NCBI GenBank assembly: GCA_030141605.1
Contig: JAQGDQ010000213.1
Span: forward strand, 310,001 to 374,000
Reading direction: 5' to 3'
DNA from: Tubiluchus corallicola
Lineage: Eukaryota; Priapulida; Priapulimorpha; Priapulimorphida; Tubiluchidae
Length of the DNA stretch: 64,000 nt
This document shows positions 26,421 through 52,676 of the stretch, piece by piece (position 1 is the first letter of the stretch; each line of letters opens with the position of its first letter). The position numbers were made by a program, and so were the translations under genes. The notes beneath the pieces were generated by a model. The model saw nothing but the letters and a program-made list of their open reading frames with translations, was not told the DNA's origin and did no database searches.

Positions 26421-27069
26421 ATTAAACTAAATTTGTTTTTCAGTGCCTTTTGACCAGTTCCATAATAATATTTATTATTATTATTATATGCATGCGCATT
26501 TGAGGGACAGTACGTGTGTGTTTAAATTGTTATTAAATACGATTCATTAATACGCAAAAGGAATCACCGTACAATAACAGTCTGTGCTTAACTAAATGAA
26601 ATATGTTTGAAAATGAAGAAGCAGATCTACAATGTTTACATGCACATCTCAGTTAATAAGACAGCAAGGCCAAATTTTGACCTAATGACCAAAAATAATT
26701 TAAAGGTTTTACTTCTGCTAGTTGCACAGTTTTGCTTCATGAGTAGCTTAAATGACTTACTGAAAGACACTAATCCCTTTAGTTAGCGAAAATCTACACG
26801 CGTCAAACAGCCATTAAAATTTGTCGTTTGGCAATAAAGCAGCATATTCACACCAGGTAAGCAGAAAGAATTGCATAGCCGTGAAAATGTCTGTCTAACA
26901 GCTTATAATGCTCTCGACATTTTCAAAACTTTGCGACGAAGAAACAGCAGGCAATCTAGAAGGATTTATGTTTGAAACGGCTTTTCACTTATAGCGTAGT
27001 ACGTCAGTGAGAAGGTTCTCATGAAAAAATCATTAAACTGCTACGATTAAACTAGCCAAACCATAAAAG
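26421..27069. other. No gene seen
   Basis: Non-coding. Contains a short TAT/ATT repeat at about 26464-26488. No recognisable feature otherwise. Confidence 0.4.
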
Positions 27070-27780
27070 ATTTTTGCACCTTAACCCAGCACAACCCACA
27101 ACACCAATACCATCCTCGCCACATCATCCACACCACACCACAACACATTACTCATACCACAGCACCCACATCACATCACACCAGGCCACAACACTTGAAA
27201 ATGTATGCCATGACAAACGCTGTTAGACTCATCCACCAAAGATCAATAATGAATGGACATTCTACAGTCTTTGCGTACTACTTCTCAGCTGGTATAAGGC
27301 TAACAGATACAAGTTACATGTACAATTATATCTCTGTTTGTAACACAGTAAAACGACATCTTTCTTAACGAAACTTCCACACCTTGTAGACCATTTCCTT
27401 TTTCTGGTAGTGTGCTCATTTTTCCCAAGATGCACAAATATCTGTTTCCGGAATCTGTTTGTGCAGTTTTCCGTAAAAATTGGGCGAATGGGTTTGGGAG
27501 AGCGCCTTTTGCCGGAAACCACGAAAGGCTAAATAGCCTTACTACAACCCACCGTTGAACGAGTAACACAACCATTACAGGTACTGCCCCTGTACGTCAA
27601 CATTCTCTCAAATCATGGTGTATAACTTTTGTGGAAAAAAACAGGCCCAAAACGCCCATTTTGGAGATTTTCGCCCCCGTTCCGCCGGTAGCCCCAATTC
27701 GAAAAAGAAATCATGAACGAAACCACAGTAGTTCGAAACCTTTCATTTGATACGTAATTGGCCAAAAAATGGTGGATCGT
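27070..27780 (-). repeat. Dispersed repeat, copy 1, with GTGG-rich tail
   Basis: The body (about 27300-27765) aligns in reverse complement with 50914-51330. Shared blocks include TCAAA.GAAAGGT.TCGA, TTTTTCGAATTGGG, an AACGGTGGGT.GTAGTA-like segment and a GGGAAAAA.(A/T)GAGCAC-like segment. On the far side a CCACACCACA-type simple region (27075-27195, GTGG on the element strand) follows, just as in copy 2. Translations also share FSNW and LGKN.HT, so the repeat may derive from a coding element, but no family is recognised. Confidence 0.6.
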
Positions 27781-28553
27781 TGGAGGTGTAATCGGAAAAA
27801 CCATCGTATAAATAAATAAATTCAGACACATACCAGCGAAATAAATATAATATTCTTTATTATTAGATTGTCAAAGCCCTGCAGAAGAGTTTTGCGCATA
27901 AATCCACAATGATGACCCACATCACATGATGATCCGAACCAATGATGACCATATCTCACCACCCGGAGCCACTGCCACCACTGCCGCCAATAATGACCGC
28001 AAATTACGGCGACAAAAACAACAGTAGCAACAGCAACAAAAACAGCAGCCTAGTGAAACCCTGCAAATACATTTTGCGAAAGTGAGTGAAATTTCAAATG
28101 TTTTTAGACCCATCTACTGATGATCATTCAACACAGTTATAAACTTCTTCAGGATTTCCCAAGTGTGTATGCTCTGGGTTTGCTCAGTCTGGTCACCGCC
28201 CCAATGAAAGCTTCTCGCGTACAATCCCTTCCTTCTAAAGTCCTACATTGACGAAGTTTCTTTGGGCAGTCTTTGAACGAGGATGGAAGCACCTAGTATG
28301 GACTTTGCACGTTTGTTATGCATAGTTCCATACTGCATTTTTATCAGTTATTATAATTTGTCTATCAGACTAATGTTTTTCATCTTCTAGGTATTCCATT
28401 ATTAAAAATTGGCATCATATTTTAGCAAACTAATATCCTCTTGCCATTAAAAATAATTATTATCCATATTATGTTAAAACACTAAAGGTAAATTATGAGT
28501 ACAAAGTTTTCATTCTTTTGTCATTTTAAATTTTATTACTATGTAACCATTAG
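27781..28553. other. No gene seen
   Basis: Non-coding. A short CAA/CAG-rich patch lies at about 28010-28050. Nothing recognisable otherwise. Confidence 0.4.
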
Positions 28554-28954
28554 AGGTGAGCATTCTCTGCCAGAAAACGTATTCGAATCGAATCGAATTT
28601 GTGACTTTTGAATTCAAGTCGAACCGAATGTTAGTATTCAGAATCCAAATCGAATTCGAATTGAGTTTGAAAGATTTTCGAACAAGGTTGCGAATCACTA
28701 GTTAAAAGTGGTCTTACAAAAATCATGCATATTGTTAGATTTTGTTGTGCAGTAAAACCACATTAGTTTGTTAAAGATCTTGTACAGAAACTGCAGCTAA
28801 ATTGCGCCAATTGCATGCTGTTTCAAAAATATTAATTATAAAGAACGTATGTAGCCGAAATGCTGAATTATTCGAATCTATAATTCGTTCGAATCGAATT
28901 CGATTGTTCGAATAGGATTCGAACGTTCGAACTCGAACATTCGATGCTCACCCT
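28554..28954. mobile_element. MITE-like element rich in ATTCGAA
   Basis: The ends are inverted: AGGTGAGCAT at 28554-28563 and ATGCTCACCCT at 28944-28954. Inside both ends lie dense TTCGAA/ATTCGAATCGAA palindromes. The middle is AT-rich and has no ORF. TAG lies next to both ends, but no clear 8-bp target duplication is visible, so assignment to hAT (suggested by the GGTG.GCA end) is only tentative. Confidence 0.55.
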
Positions 28955-29477
28955 TAGCAACCATGTCCATGTCCTCGTTGTGTTTAGTATAATTGAAACT
29001 ACTTTAAAATTTAAACCTTACACCCTCATCAATAATACTATTTATTTGCTCTAGTACTGAACTGTAAACACTATAACGATTAAAAAAATAAAAATTTTAT
29101 CTTAAACGGTTCAGGATAGAATGGGTAGCAGCAACAATGGTATTTGTCTCGAAATTTGCGATCTCTGTCTTTATAAAGAAATGAATAAGCACTCTCAAAT
29201 GAGTAGATGGAGCCTAGAGCTTCAAACGCAGAGCTAAAAGGATTTTGTCATAGCTGAAGTAAATATAATTATTATTTTATTTTTACTTACAGTGGTCTAA
29301 CTTTAATTGTCATTGTAATGCATTTTTTGTGACTGTGATCTTTTGAGCGGTTTGAAAAACCATGACCACGTTGCTCCCTGACATTCGTTGTTTTGCGCTG
29401 AGTTAGCGCTGCTGTCTGCTGTGAAAAAGAAACTATGTTTTTTAGAATTTTTACTGTGTAATTTTAAATTTCGGAAA
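28955..29477. other. Upstream region of the EGF/WAP/Ig receptor gene
   Basis: Probable promoter and 5'UTR of the receptor gene that starts at 29478. No TATA box at a clear distance was identified and the transcription start cannot be fixed. Confidence 0.35.
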
Positions 29478-43758
<14,281 letters not shown>

Positions 43759-44110
43759 GAGCATCTTCTGCCAATGTTTATGGTGCATTAAAGTATGCGA
43801 GGTGTTGGTTTCTTGAGCGCTATGAAAGGCGTTCAATTCAGTGGTTTGTGACAGGACATGCTAAATTTGAAACATTTTACCCTAATCTTCTGTAAGTGTG
43901 AAAGTGTAACCAATAGACCAGGTTAGAGCATGCAGTTTACAGAATTCTTCATATTGGAATTATGCGTCAGATTCGTATTGTGCATTTATGCAAAGCCGAA
44001 GGTGGATCATTCGTAATGTACAACATTTTTGTTATCAGTTCTTTTCAGCAAGTCACAAAGTTGCAGCCCAGCATTGTTAAATTTACCAAGTCTAAGTATA
44101 AAATGTTGTT

Positions 44111-44116
44111 AATAAA
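44111..44116 (+). terminator. Candidate polyadenylation signal of the receptor gene
   Basis: AATAAA about 350 bases after the stop codon, followed by a T-rich stretch. This is a reasonable end for the 3'UTR. Confidence 0.5.
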
Positions 44117-44135
44117 CAGAACAGTTTATTCGTCA

Positions 44136-44709
44136 TTATTTTATTGTTAAAAAAAATCTCTATTAAGTTTGTTCTATTTTAGCCGCTGTTTAGGTTATTA
44201 AAATGCTAGTTTCTGATCGCTTAATTGATTCATTCAGTACTATTTTGTCAAAGTAGTGTAACACCCTATCAGATATTCCTGTGGCGTAGCTAAAAGCACA
44301 CAGGGGTTTATCTAAGACAGGACCCCGTAGAGACTTACACAGTAATGTTTACGTACCAACATGTTAACAATAACTTCGTATCCCTTTAATAATAATAATA
44401 ATAATAAGCAATTTAATATTGGCATTTCTTTCAACAGTAAAAGTTTGTTCAATAATTTGTATCAGACAAAAATACTTGTGTAGTATGCAGAGTGGTAAAA
44501 CGAAGGGGTGAACAAATGAAAATGAGTGCCAAAGCTTTAGTCAAAAGCGAATTTTAAGAGAATGGAATAGAACATAATGGAGCGGAATACAGTTGCAATT
44601 ATACAGTGTATATTATCTCAAATGTGATAAAATTTAGTAAAACGGTCAACGCAAACAATGAAAATACATGTGTAGTAGGAAAATTATTACATATTTTTGC
44701 TGGTTTCCG
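44136..44709. other. No gene seen
   Basis: Non-coding sequence downstream of the receptor gene, with a short (AAT)6 run at 44389-44406. No domain-bearing ORF. Confidence 0.4.
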
Positions 44710-44724
44710 GATGTCAATGTGTGC

Positions 44725-44810
44725 CCTCTCGTCCACATTCCCAGTGTCCAAACGTCCAGTACCTAAACTTCATGTGTCGAAGCATTCTTGTGTTGAAATG
44801 CTGTCTGTTG
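44725..44810 (+). repeat. Single arm related to the foldback element at 14-15 kb
   Basis: Contains GTGTCCAAACGTCC, CATGTGTCGAAG and TTGTGTTGAAATG in succession, the same 15-18 base unit as the right arm of the foldback element (15097-15345). No inverted partner is visible here; the CTG/CTA tract follows directly. It may be a solo arm. Confidence 0.5.
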
Positions 44811-44811
44811 C

Positions 44812-44819
44812 TACTACTG

Positions 44820-44857
<38 letters not shown>

Positions 44858-44859
44858 AC

Positions 44860-44924
<65 letters not shown>

Positions 44925-44988
44925 GCTACTACTACTACTACTACTACTACTACTGCTACTGCTACTGCTACTGCTACTACTGCTACTG

Positions 44989-45041
<53 letters not shown>

Positions 45042-45078
45042 GCTACTGCTACTGCTACTACTGCTACTGCTACTACTG

Positions 45079-45153
<75 letters not shown>

Positions 45154-45212
45154 TTACTGCTACTACTACTACTACCGCTACTGCTGTTGCTACTACTGCT
45201 GCTGCTGCTGCT
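44812..45212. repeat. CTA/CTG trinucleotide tract, about 400 bp
   Basis: Starts as CTG repeats (44822-44858), continues as long CTA runs with interspersed CTG units and ends in CTG again. ORFs over it give homopolymers of Tyr, Thr, Leu, Ser or Val in different frames and are not genes. Confidence 0.95.
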
Positions 45213-45450
45213 GATAGATAGGTAGGTAGGTAGACAGATAGATAGGCAGGCAGACAGACAGACAAACAGACAGGTAGCCAAATTAACAAACATTTCGAAA
45301 GCTATAGGTAAACTGGTTGAGAGTGAAATCGATAGACAAGCACGTGTATTGTAATGTATATGTTAGTAGGCAGTTAGAGATACAGGTGGAGATACGTAGA
45401 CAGATAGATAAATAGACAAACAGGTATTCATGCACACAAACAACTAGACA
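45213..45450. repeat. Degenerate GATA/GGTA/GACA repeats
   Basis: Runs of GATA, GGTA, GGCA and GACA units at 45213-45278, and looser ones at 45380-45450. Similar patches occur at 55135-55165, 55405-55455 and, as the complement, 62025-62095. Confidence 0.8.
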
Positions 45451-47171
45451 CAAACAGGCGGACGAAGAGAAGGGCGAGCCAGATGGAATTACTGATAAAT
45501 GGATGGGCGGCAGGCAATGCTTTGGTGTTCTGTTGCCCAAATTGATAACCAAAGAGGTGTTATGTTCTTTTAGGCAGGAGATGCTACTAACTAAGAGAAC
45601 CAATAATAAGCATATATTGAGAATTTTGTCCTTTTGATAGACTCCTAGGTACGTTAACATCATGAATTAGGCCGGTTTTGACGTCATTACTTTCTCATGA
45701 TTACTGTATTATGTTGCTTTCTTCGCCCACGTCTCTTTTTGTCAGTTAATTACACGAAACCATGCTGACTTTGTGAGGCTTTGTCGCTTCGCTCACGCAG
45801 TATACTAATTACATAATACACGCGTGCAACGGAATAATGAACTTTCCTAGAGTTTTCAAGGCAGTCTAACTTACGGCCAACATATTACATAATTTGTCAA
45901 GTAATACTGAAAAAAACTGCGCAGTAAAGTGTAAAATAATACATTTTACTGTTCTTTATTATTACACGCACTAGAAAACCCGTCCTGCACAAGAGTTAAC
46001 GGCTGTTGTTTTAGTAGGCAAAGCGGGTTCCCGTATGGTTGAATTTATTATGAGCGCGCTGGTTACTCGGCCAAGTAGTTTAATAGACTTTAATGTTAAT
46101 AGACTGCCACAAAAATAGGTAAATGTAAAATGACTCCAGTATTACTGTATGACGAAAAGAATGGTAACTGCTGCAGATAGTCATGATGACGACAGCAGAG
46201 ACAATAGCAACTCACAGCTATAGTTATCGTTTATTACTTTTACATAGCCATCGAAACGCATTTTTCTTGGTTAATTTTCCTTTTCTAGCGGTGGATTACA
46301 CTTACAGCAATCGCCTGCCGTACTACATATGTTGAAGTCAGTTACTGAATCCAAGCATGTTTTTTTATGAAAATTGTTTTTGAGCATTAACCTATCAAGT
46401 AGCAATTAGGTCATTTACTATGTAATCAAAACAACAGCTGTCAAAACCACATCGCGTCTTCGAATATCAGAATTTTCTAGAAGATTTAAATCATTGTGTT
46501 GCCGCACCTGGTGACTGGGTGCTTGCCTGTTTGGCGGCTAGACAAGGCCTACGGGGACTGATTACCTCTCATTCCAAAGATGGAGCAGGATTAGGAACAA
46601 GTCGAATAGGCAACGGAAAGACGTCGACCAAGCTGTAGGAGTAGATCGACCACATTACCAGATCAATTTATTTTACAATAGAGTCATTTTTAAACATAAC
46701 TGATACGGTAAATTTTAGAACAGTGAGGAAGCCCGAGGCTTTTCTGCACTGAGATGAGTAATTTATTCTGTTATATAGCGATTTCGTGCCTGTCACAATT
46801 AATTATGCAGGAAAAGTTTGTCAGCTATTGCAATGTTGAGTGAGATCTGAAAAACGGTTTGAAGTGAATTACAAATGTATCATGAATCAGCTAAAGGTGT
46901 CAGTCATATAGGTTGAGTAATAGTAATTACATTACGTATTTTTTCATAATGTGCATTACTTTGGTACGGCAATCGCTCTGGAATCCTATATATGTACTGA
47001 ATATGTCAATGCCATTTAATTCTACAAATATAATTTCAGGAAGAACGATATAATATGGCTTTCATTTATTTTTTTAATGTGACCAAAACAGCCAGTGAGG
47101 TGCTGTGTGCAGCGTACGTGGCATCTCGAAGAGTTTCTGGTCTGTTTTCCACATCATTTACTTGCTATTAC

Positions 47172-47240
<69 letters not shown>

Positions 47241-48110
47241 TCTTCTCTCCTTTCTCCTTTCCATGGGTATGTAATTCTACAGCAGGAGTGACTGTAACAT
47301 TTTCAAAATTGAGTTGCGAGCTAAGATTAGTTACAATAAGTTAGTAGACCCGTTTAATGTGCAATACATAATTATCCTAACACAGAATATTGTACGTAAG
47401 CATTACAACTCAATTTTCATTTTTTATCTAATAAAAAAATTATCTAGTGTCCAGATACAGTTTACGATTGCCTCATATGTATGTCTAGCACGCTCACACA
47501 ATAATCGCTCATCTTGTCACAAATGTGTTAACAGATTTGATTTTGTGCAAGAAACGAATATTGGAAAATTGTTGTTTTTGCGAAATTATTAATTTTACAA
47601 TGGATAATTGCGTTTTATTCTCCCACACAATGCGCAGTACCAGTGTATTTTTCGTGGAAGGTGCAATTCGTGGAACAGAGAAATTAAGCGTGCTTCAATT
47701 TAAGTTGTCAAAACTGCGTGAACTATGTCTATTTTTACGAATATATACGTAACAGCAAAAGTTTTGTATACGTAACACCATTTTTTATTTTATACACCTG
47801 TAGATAGTGCTCTTATTGTTGTTAAAAATACAAAATTGGGGAAATAACGTAACAACTGTTCTGACAGTAATGTCTATACTGTCAATCAAATCCAGCCTTT
47901 TACATGTTTGGGGGGGGGGCATTTCTTGAAGAAATAGACAAACAAATAGCGATCCTGGAAGAAGTAACTATAACAGAAGTGTCGTAGATTGCCCCTATGA
48001 CTTTTCAGTCTTGTGTTATTTAGTGTTGCATTGGTTGGTGGTGATCTTAAGTGGGTTAAAACAAGTTTGACTCGAATTATTGGTCGAGGAACTCGCTGAC
48101 CTGAGAAACA
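45451..48110. other. No gene seen; contains a (CT)n tract
   Basis: Non-coding. A (CT)n repeat lies at about 47178-47245. No ORF carries a recognised domain, and the ORFs at 45283-45663 and 47055-47752 show no recognised domain. Confidence 0.45.
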
Positions 48111-48114
48111 ACGT

Positions 48115-48670
48115 CAGTGTCGCCATTTTGAATTTAAGATGGCACGTCAAAAATCCAACTCTGCGAATCGATGCAAAACTCGTTCTACTATATTCCCGTA
48201 GAGTTTCATGCCTCTTTTCGAAAATAATATCACGCCGCCCTCTTGAATTCAAAATCGCAGGTCGAAAATTCCCTCAGTCCCTCATTTTCTTTAGTATGAT
48301 CCTGCGAAGTTCCTGACCATCTGTTGAAAACTGGTGGAAAACAGCCTTTTTTGAAAAATAATGTTTTTGTCATCATTCTGAATTTAGAAAGACGGATCGA
48401 AAAACTGACACTATCAGTGGATGCGGAATTTCTTTTAGTATATTCCTATAAAATTTTATGGCGATTAGATCCATTTCGAGTTGGCAGTGCCTTAGGCTTT
48501 TTTCGGAAATAATGGTATTGCCTCCATTTTAAATTCAAAACGGCAAAATGAAAATTCAAGACTGTCGGCCGAAGCTGAATTCATACTTGTATAGTCTTGT
48601 AAAGTTTGACAAAGATCCATTTCGAGTTGACGAAGCCTTATGCTTTTTTAAATGCAAAATGGAGGTTGTT
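48115..48670 (+). repeat. Diverged tandem repeat of 115-150 bp units
   Basis: Units begin near 48127, 48242, 48379 and 48529 with a TTGAATTTAA/TTGAATTCAAAA-like block, then (A/G)(T/C)CGAAAA, and later TAGTATATTCC.(G/A)TA.A(A/G)TTT. The last two units also share GATCCATTTCGAGTTG and GCCTTA(G/T)GCTTTTTT. ORFs in it differ from unit to unit, so it is not coding. Confidence 0.6.
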
Positions 48671-49254
48671 TACTCGTGTAATGTTTTATATTGACCAACT
48701 GCAGAGCCCCAGTCTTTTTCAAAACGGTTATCCCGAGAACAAGAGCAACATCCAGATGAATAGCGATTTGGTCGAGCCTCGACCAATAACATACTGAGCA
48801 ATAATGTTATAGTGTCTACAGTGCTTTTTGCATTCGCGCTATTCGATTCACTGACATATTCTCTGTAAATCAGCCATCTTCATCACTTCGTTTAGTTAAA
48901 TTTCACTGCGTTATCTTAAAGCAAAATACTAAACCTAAACGTATTTTTGTGGTTAAGAAAACTGTAATGATATTCTCTATTTTACACAAAACTATAATTG
49001 AAAAATGAAAGAGCCGGTAGAGAGTTTCATCAACTGTCTCTAAGATTTTGCCATCCTTCTGTACCTTGAAAGACCGCCAAGTGGATAGTTTAGAATGGTT
49101 TTCTGCTCTATTGATTATTTCATTTTCATGAGTTGATGGTAACACTACATTTAACTAGTTTAGTTTCAATCAAGCTATTGGAACATAGGGTACAAACTAG
49201 CATATGATTATCGATCCAAATGAAACTGATCCGCGTCAATATTGCACGTATCCA
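48671..49254. other. No gene seen
   Basis: Non-coding AT-rich sequence; the ORF at 48903-49145 (minus) has no recognised domain. Confidence 0.4.
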
Positions 49255-49550
49255 TACAAATGACGTTGCCTGACGAGTCCATGCACAGAAATACAGGATG
49301 TAACACTATTTTTTGTTAATGGGGAATGGTGCACAAAACAACGTGATACAGAACAATTTGTTTGACCAGAGTACTAGGAATCTTCAAAATTTTGTGTGTG
49401 TGTCTTGCCCAGGCTGCAAACTTGAGGGTATGATGTAAATTGTTCTGCACCACTGCTTGTTTTTGCATTCACTTCCCTCCATTAATAAAAGGATAATTGT
49501 GTTACAATTAAGGATTGTTCATGGAGGCTGCAAAGCCATACAGCCGCTTA
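49255..49550. repeat. Diverged inverted repeat, MITE-like
   Basis: TGTAACAC....TTAATGG..(G)GAA.TG on the left (about 49309-49350) and its inverted counterpart on the right (about 49455-49520) pair, along with GAACAATTT at 49350-49359 and its complement AAATTGTTC at 49437-49446. Arms are strongly diverged. Confidence 0.45.
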
Positions 49551-50048
49551 GAAGATTCTACACTTATTTTATATTTTCAGGCAATTTAGCTCAGTCAATC
49601 CAGTCAGTCAGTTTTTAAGTGGTCACGTGAAGAAATTTCCACAACATCGTTTTCACTTATACCATGTACAGAAAAAAAGTTGATCAACACAGTAAAAGCC
49701 TGTGCGGCAGAAAACCCCTAAAACTGCGAAAAACCATCGGCCATTGCCAAAAAATGAGAATTTTACTGTAAATCTGCAAAAGCGTCCAAAGAACGTCAAA
49801 CTGCGGGTACACCCATGCCTTTAAGATCAAAGAAAACAATGGTATCGGATATTTCTTACATTGTCAGAATTCCTCAGAACTCTAAAAATGAAAAATACAT
49901 CCGCCATTAGCAAAAATGGTTTGCGCTGTAACTATGTAATGAAATGAATAAAAAATGGTTAGATTTGTGTCCTCGCCAATGTTTGCAAAGGTTACTGACA
50001 CTGCAGGGCGCTATCAGCATTATATTTTATTGTATTAGTTGAATTATA
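49551..50048. other. No gene seen; short direct repeat
   Basis: Two related segments at about 49729-49778 and 49890-49935 share a C(G/C)GCCATT.(G/C)CAAAAA-like core, about 160 bases apart. Nothing else is recognisable. Confidence 0.4.
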
Positions 50049-50890
50049 TTGCCTACGTCACGGAAACCTTTTACTAGTAGGCCCAACGTTGGCCGTGTGT
50101 GCCACTTGTCACATCGGCCCACTAAGGGCAGTCAATGTTGGTCCAGCGTTGTTCTGTTCATTGGCGCAACTTCAGCCCATTGTCGGGTTGGACCAGCGTT
50201 GGTTCCAATATCGGACCGACTTTTACATTGAAATTGCCTACAGGAACAATATATAGCCTTCAATGGTCGATATCGGTGTAACGATGGTGTTAACGTTGAC
50301 CCAGTTCATGTATATGCTTGAATGAAGACAGCACATGGTCAACGTGTTGCCAACGTTGGATCAGAACAACATGTCCCACTGGTTTTAGCGTTGGCCCAGC
50401 ATTAACCTGCCCGTAGATGCAACATCGTCTTGTCTCTCAGCTTTTCGCTGAAATTTGCTTAGGCACTATATATAGTCACCGATTGGCTAAAGTCGGTGTT
50501 ACTATTGGTCCAGCATGTGCTTGAATGAAGACAGCACAGGGCCAACGGCAGTCCCGGCGTTATTCTGCTCTCAGATGCAACATCGGCCCACCTTTTACAT
50601 TGAAACTTGCTTAGGCATAATATACAGCCTTCAATGGGCCCATCTGGTACATCACTGGTTTACCGCTTGAAATAAAGAGCGCAGGACCAACTTTGGTACC
50701 AACTTTCGCCCAGCACAACCTGCAGTGGGTCAACATTGATTTTAATGTCGGCACAGCATGATTTGAAGAAATATACAGGCAGTATTGGACCAACGTTGGT
50801 ACCAACACTGGCCCAACTTCTCAGTGAAATAGATTGGTAGCCACTTAGGGCTAAGGTCAGTATTAACGTTGGCCCATATCTGTATAATGA
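50049..50890. repeat. Complex repeat built on the palindrome CCAACGTTGG
   Basis: CCAACGTTGG and variants (GGACCAGCGTTGG, GCCCAACTT) recur about every 20-40 bases. A longer unit recurs too: TTTTACATTGAAA(T/C)TTGC with a following ATA(T)ATAG/ACAGCC at about 50221, 50440 and 50591, and GCTTGAATGAAGACAGCAC at about 50315 and 50518. It is therefore a higher-order repeat of 150-220 bases made of short palindromic motifs. Confidence 0.7.
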
Positions 50891-50913
50891 ATTTCGGTGG
50901 TATATATATATAT

Positions 50914-51960
50914 ATCAAAGGAAAGGTCTCGATCTAGTGTGGTCTCATTGGGGTTTATTTTTCGAATTGGGCCCATCGGGACGAATGTGTGACGAAAAAC
51001 TTCCAAAAATGGACATTTTCGGCCAGTTTTTGCAAAACTTATACCTCTTATTTCTGGAGAACGGGACCCGGGGGTGGTGCCAGCAATGGTTAAATAGCCC
51101 GTTTAATGGTGGGTGTAGTAGGTGTATTCGGAATTCGCCACGACGTCCTGTGACGGGCGTTTTCCTGGACCCAATCACGCAAATTTTGCAAAAAACTGCT
51201 CAACCACCCTCTAGAAAAACTCAATTTGTGCAACTGTTTGGGCATGTTGGGAAAAAATAAGCACACTCACAAAAAGAGAACGAAGCGGTCTTCAAGGTTT
51301 CACTAGGAGAGATGTCCACTAGTGACTAGACGAAACGGGAAGCGTATATTTCAAAGTTCTTTTTCAGCCCCCTAAGCTGCACGCTATTTGGAACATCCAC
51401 TGTCATTAAGTTTGATAAATTTCGTGACTGTTCCAGGCATTGTTGTCACCCGCCGTTCGACTGTGTTATAGATTTTACATGTAAGTAAATTCTGTTAGTC
51501 TATTATCATTTGAGGAACAATAAAAAACTATGTAGAATGTGTGTGCATTATTGATCATTGGTAGACAGACTAATAGCATTTATTATAGCACACAATTTGA
51601 CTTTGTGCAAAATGTTTTGAATGGTTTCGTTGTGATGCTGTGTTACTGGTGTTAGTGCTGTAGGTGTCGTCATTGTTGTTGTCATCAACACCATCATCAC
51701 CATGTGATGTGGTGAGTGTGGTGAGCGTGCTGTGGAAGGTGTGGTGGGGAAGTTGGGTGGGTGTAGTGTTGATGGAGTGGTGTGGTGAGTTTGGTCTGGG
51801 TGGTGTGGTGTGGTGTGGTATTGATGGTGTGGTGTGGGTGATGTGGTGTGGATAATGTGGTGTAGAGTGGTGTGGTTGGTGTGCTATGGTGTGGGTCGTG
51901 CGTTGTGAGTGGGGTGGTGGATGGTTGTGTGGTGTGGTGTGGGTTGTTGTTGTGAGTTTA
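50914..51960 (+). repeat. Dispersed repeat, copy 2, with GTGG-rich tail
   Basis: The body (50914-51330) matches copy 1 in opposite orientation (see 27070-27780). After about 330 bases of non-repetitive sequence comes a GTGGTGTGG-type simple region (51700-51960), the same arrangement as in copy 1. The ORF at 50937-51260 is open for 107 codons but starts at a non-ATG codon or lies in the repeat, and has no known domain. Confidence 0.6.
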
Positions 51961-52676
51961 TGCGCATTTTTTGCGGGGTTTAGCTAGTACATATTAATTA
52001 CCCTTGAAGACAAATGCAGTTCATGGAACCACGTCAGTCTAAGTATGACCCCAATATCTGAATAATTTTTGTTCAACATATACGCGGAACATTCAAGAGC
52101 TTGAATGACACGAATGTGAAAATGGTTTGCGTATTTGTTAATAAAGGACAGGGCTGATATACACACTGCAGATTTTCACAAGTCATAAGTTGCATCTGAC
52201 TCAAGACTGATCATAAGAACTAATAACTAATCTTACTACCAAATATTATAGCTACTAAATCAAGAAATCAAAGTACTTAAAGTACCTATTTATTTATTTA
52301 TTACAGTGCCCTGTAACTAGTGGAAGCACCATTGACAATGATGGTGCACTGACCGTTATGAAAATATTGCTGCACAAAAAGTTGATCATTATATTCTCTG
52401 ATCAAACGTGGGTGTGGATACAACTTTAGCTACATTTATTAGGCACTTTATTAGTCAGTTACAAGGCGAAACCTCCCATTTTTGGTAATGACGGGCATAT
52501 TATCATTTTTAGGTTTCTGGGATGTTTTTATAATCTTGGAAAGTCACCATTGCTTCCTTGACCTTAAGAATTTAGGTGACCATGCAGTTTAGCCTTTTTA
52601 GACACTTTTTTGCTGAGTTATGGCAAAATCCCCTTTCTTTGGCAATGTCGAAATGTCTTAGCCATGTTCGGATGCA
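51961..52676. other. No gene; diverged 158-bp tandem pair
   Basis: Two segments, 52443-52490 and 52601-52648, share the order CAC.TT.TT...(C/G)AGTTA...GG(C)(G/A)AAA.C.CC...TT(T/G)GG.AATG. They are the ends of a diverged duplication. No coding sequence is recognised. Confidence 0.4.

Noticed and set aside
44606-45293. Four long ORFs giving Tyr, Thr, Val and Ser runs
   Set aside because: All come from the CTA/CTG tract in different frames; open in nearly every frame because the repeat contains no stop in those frames.
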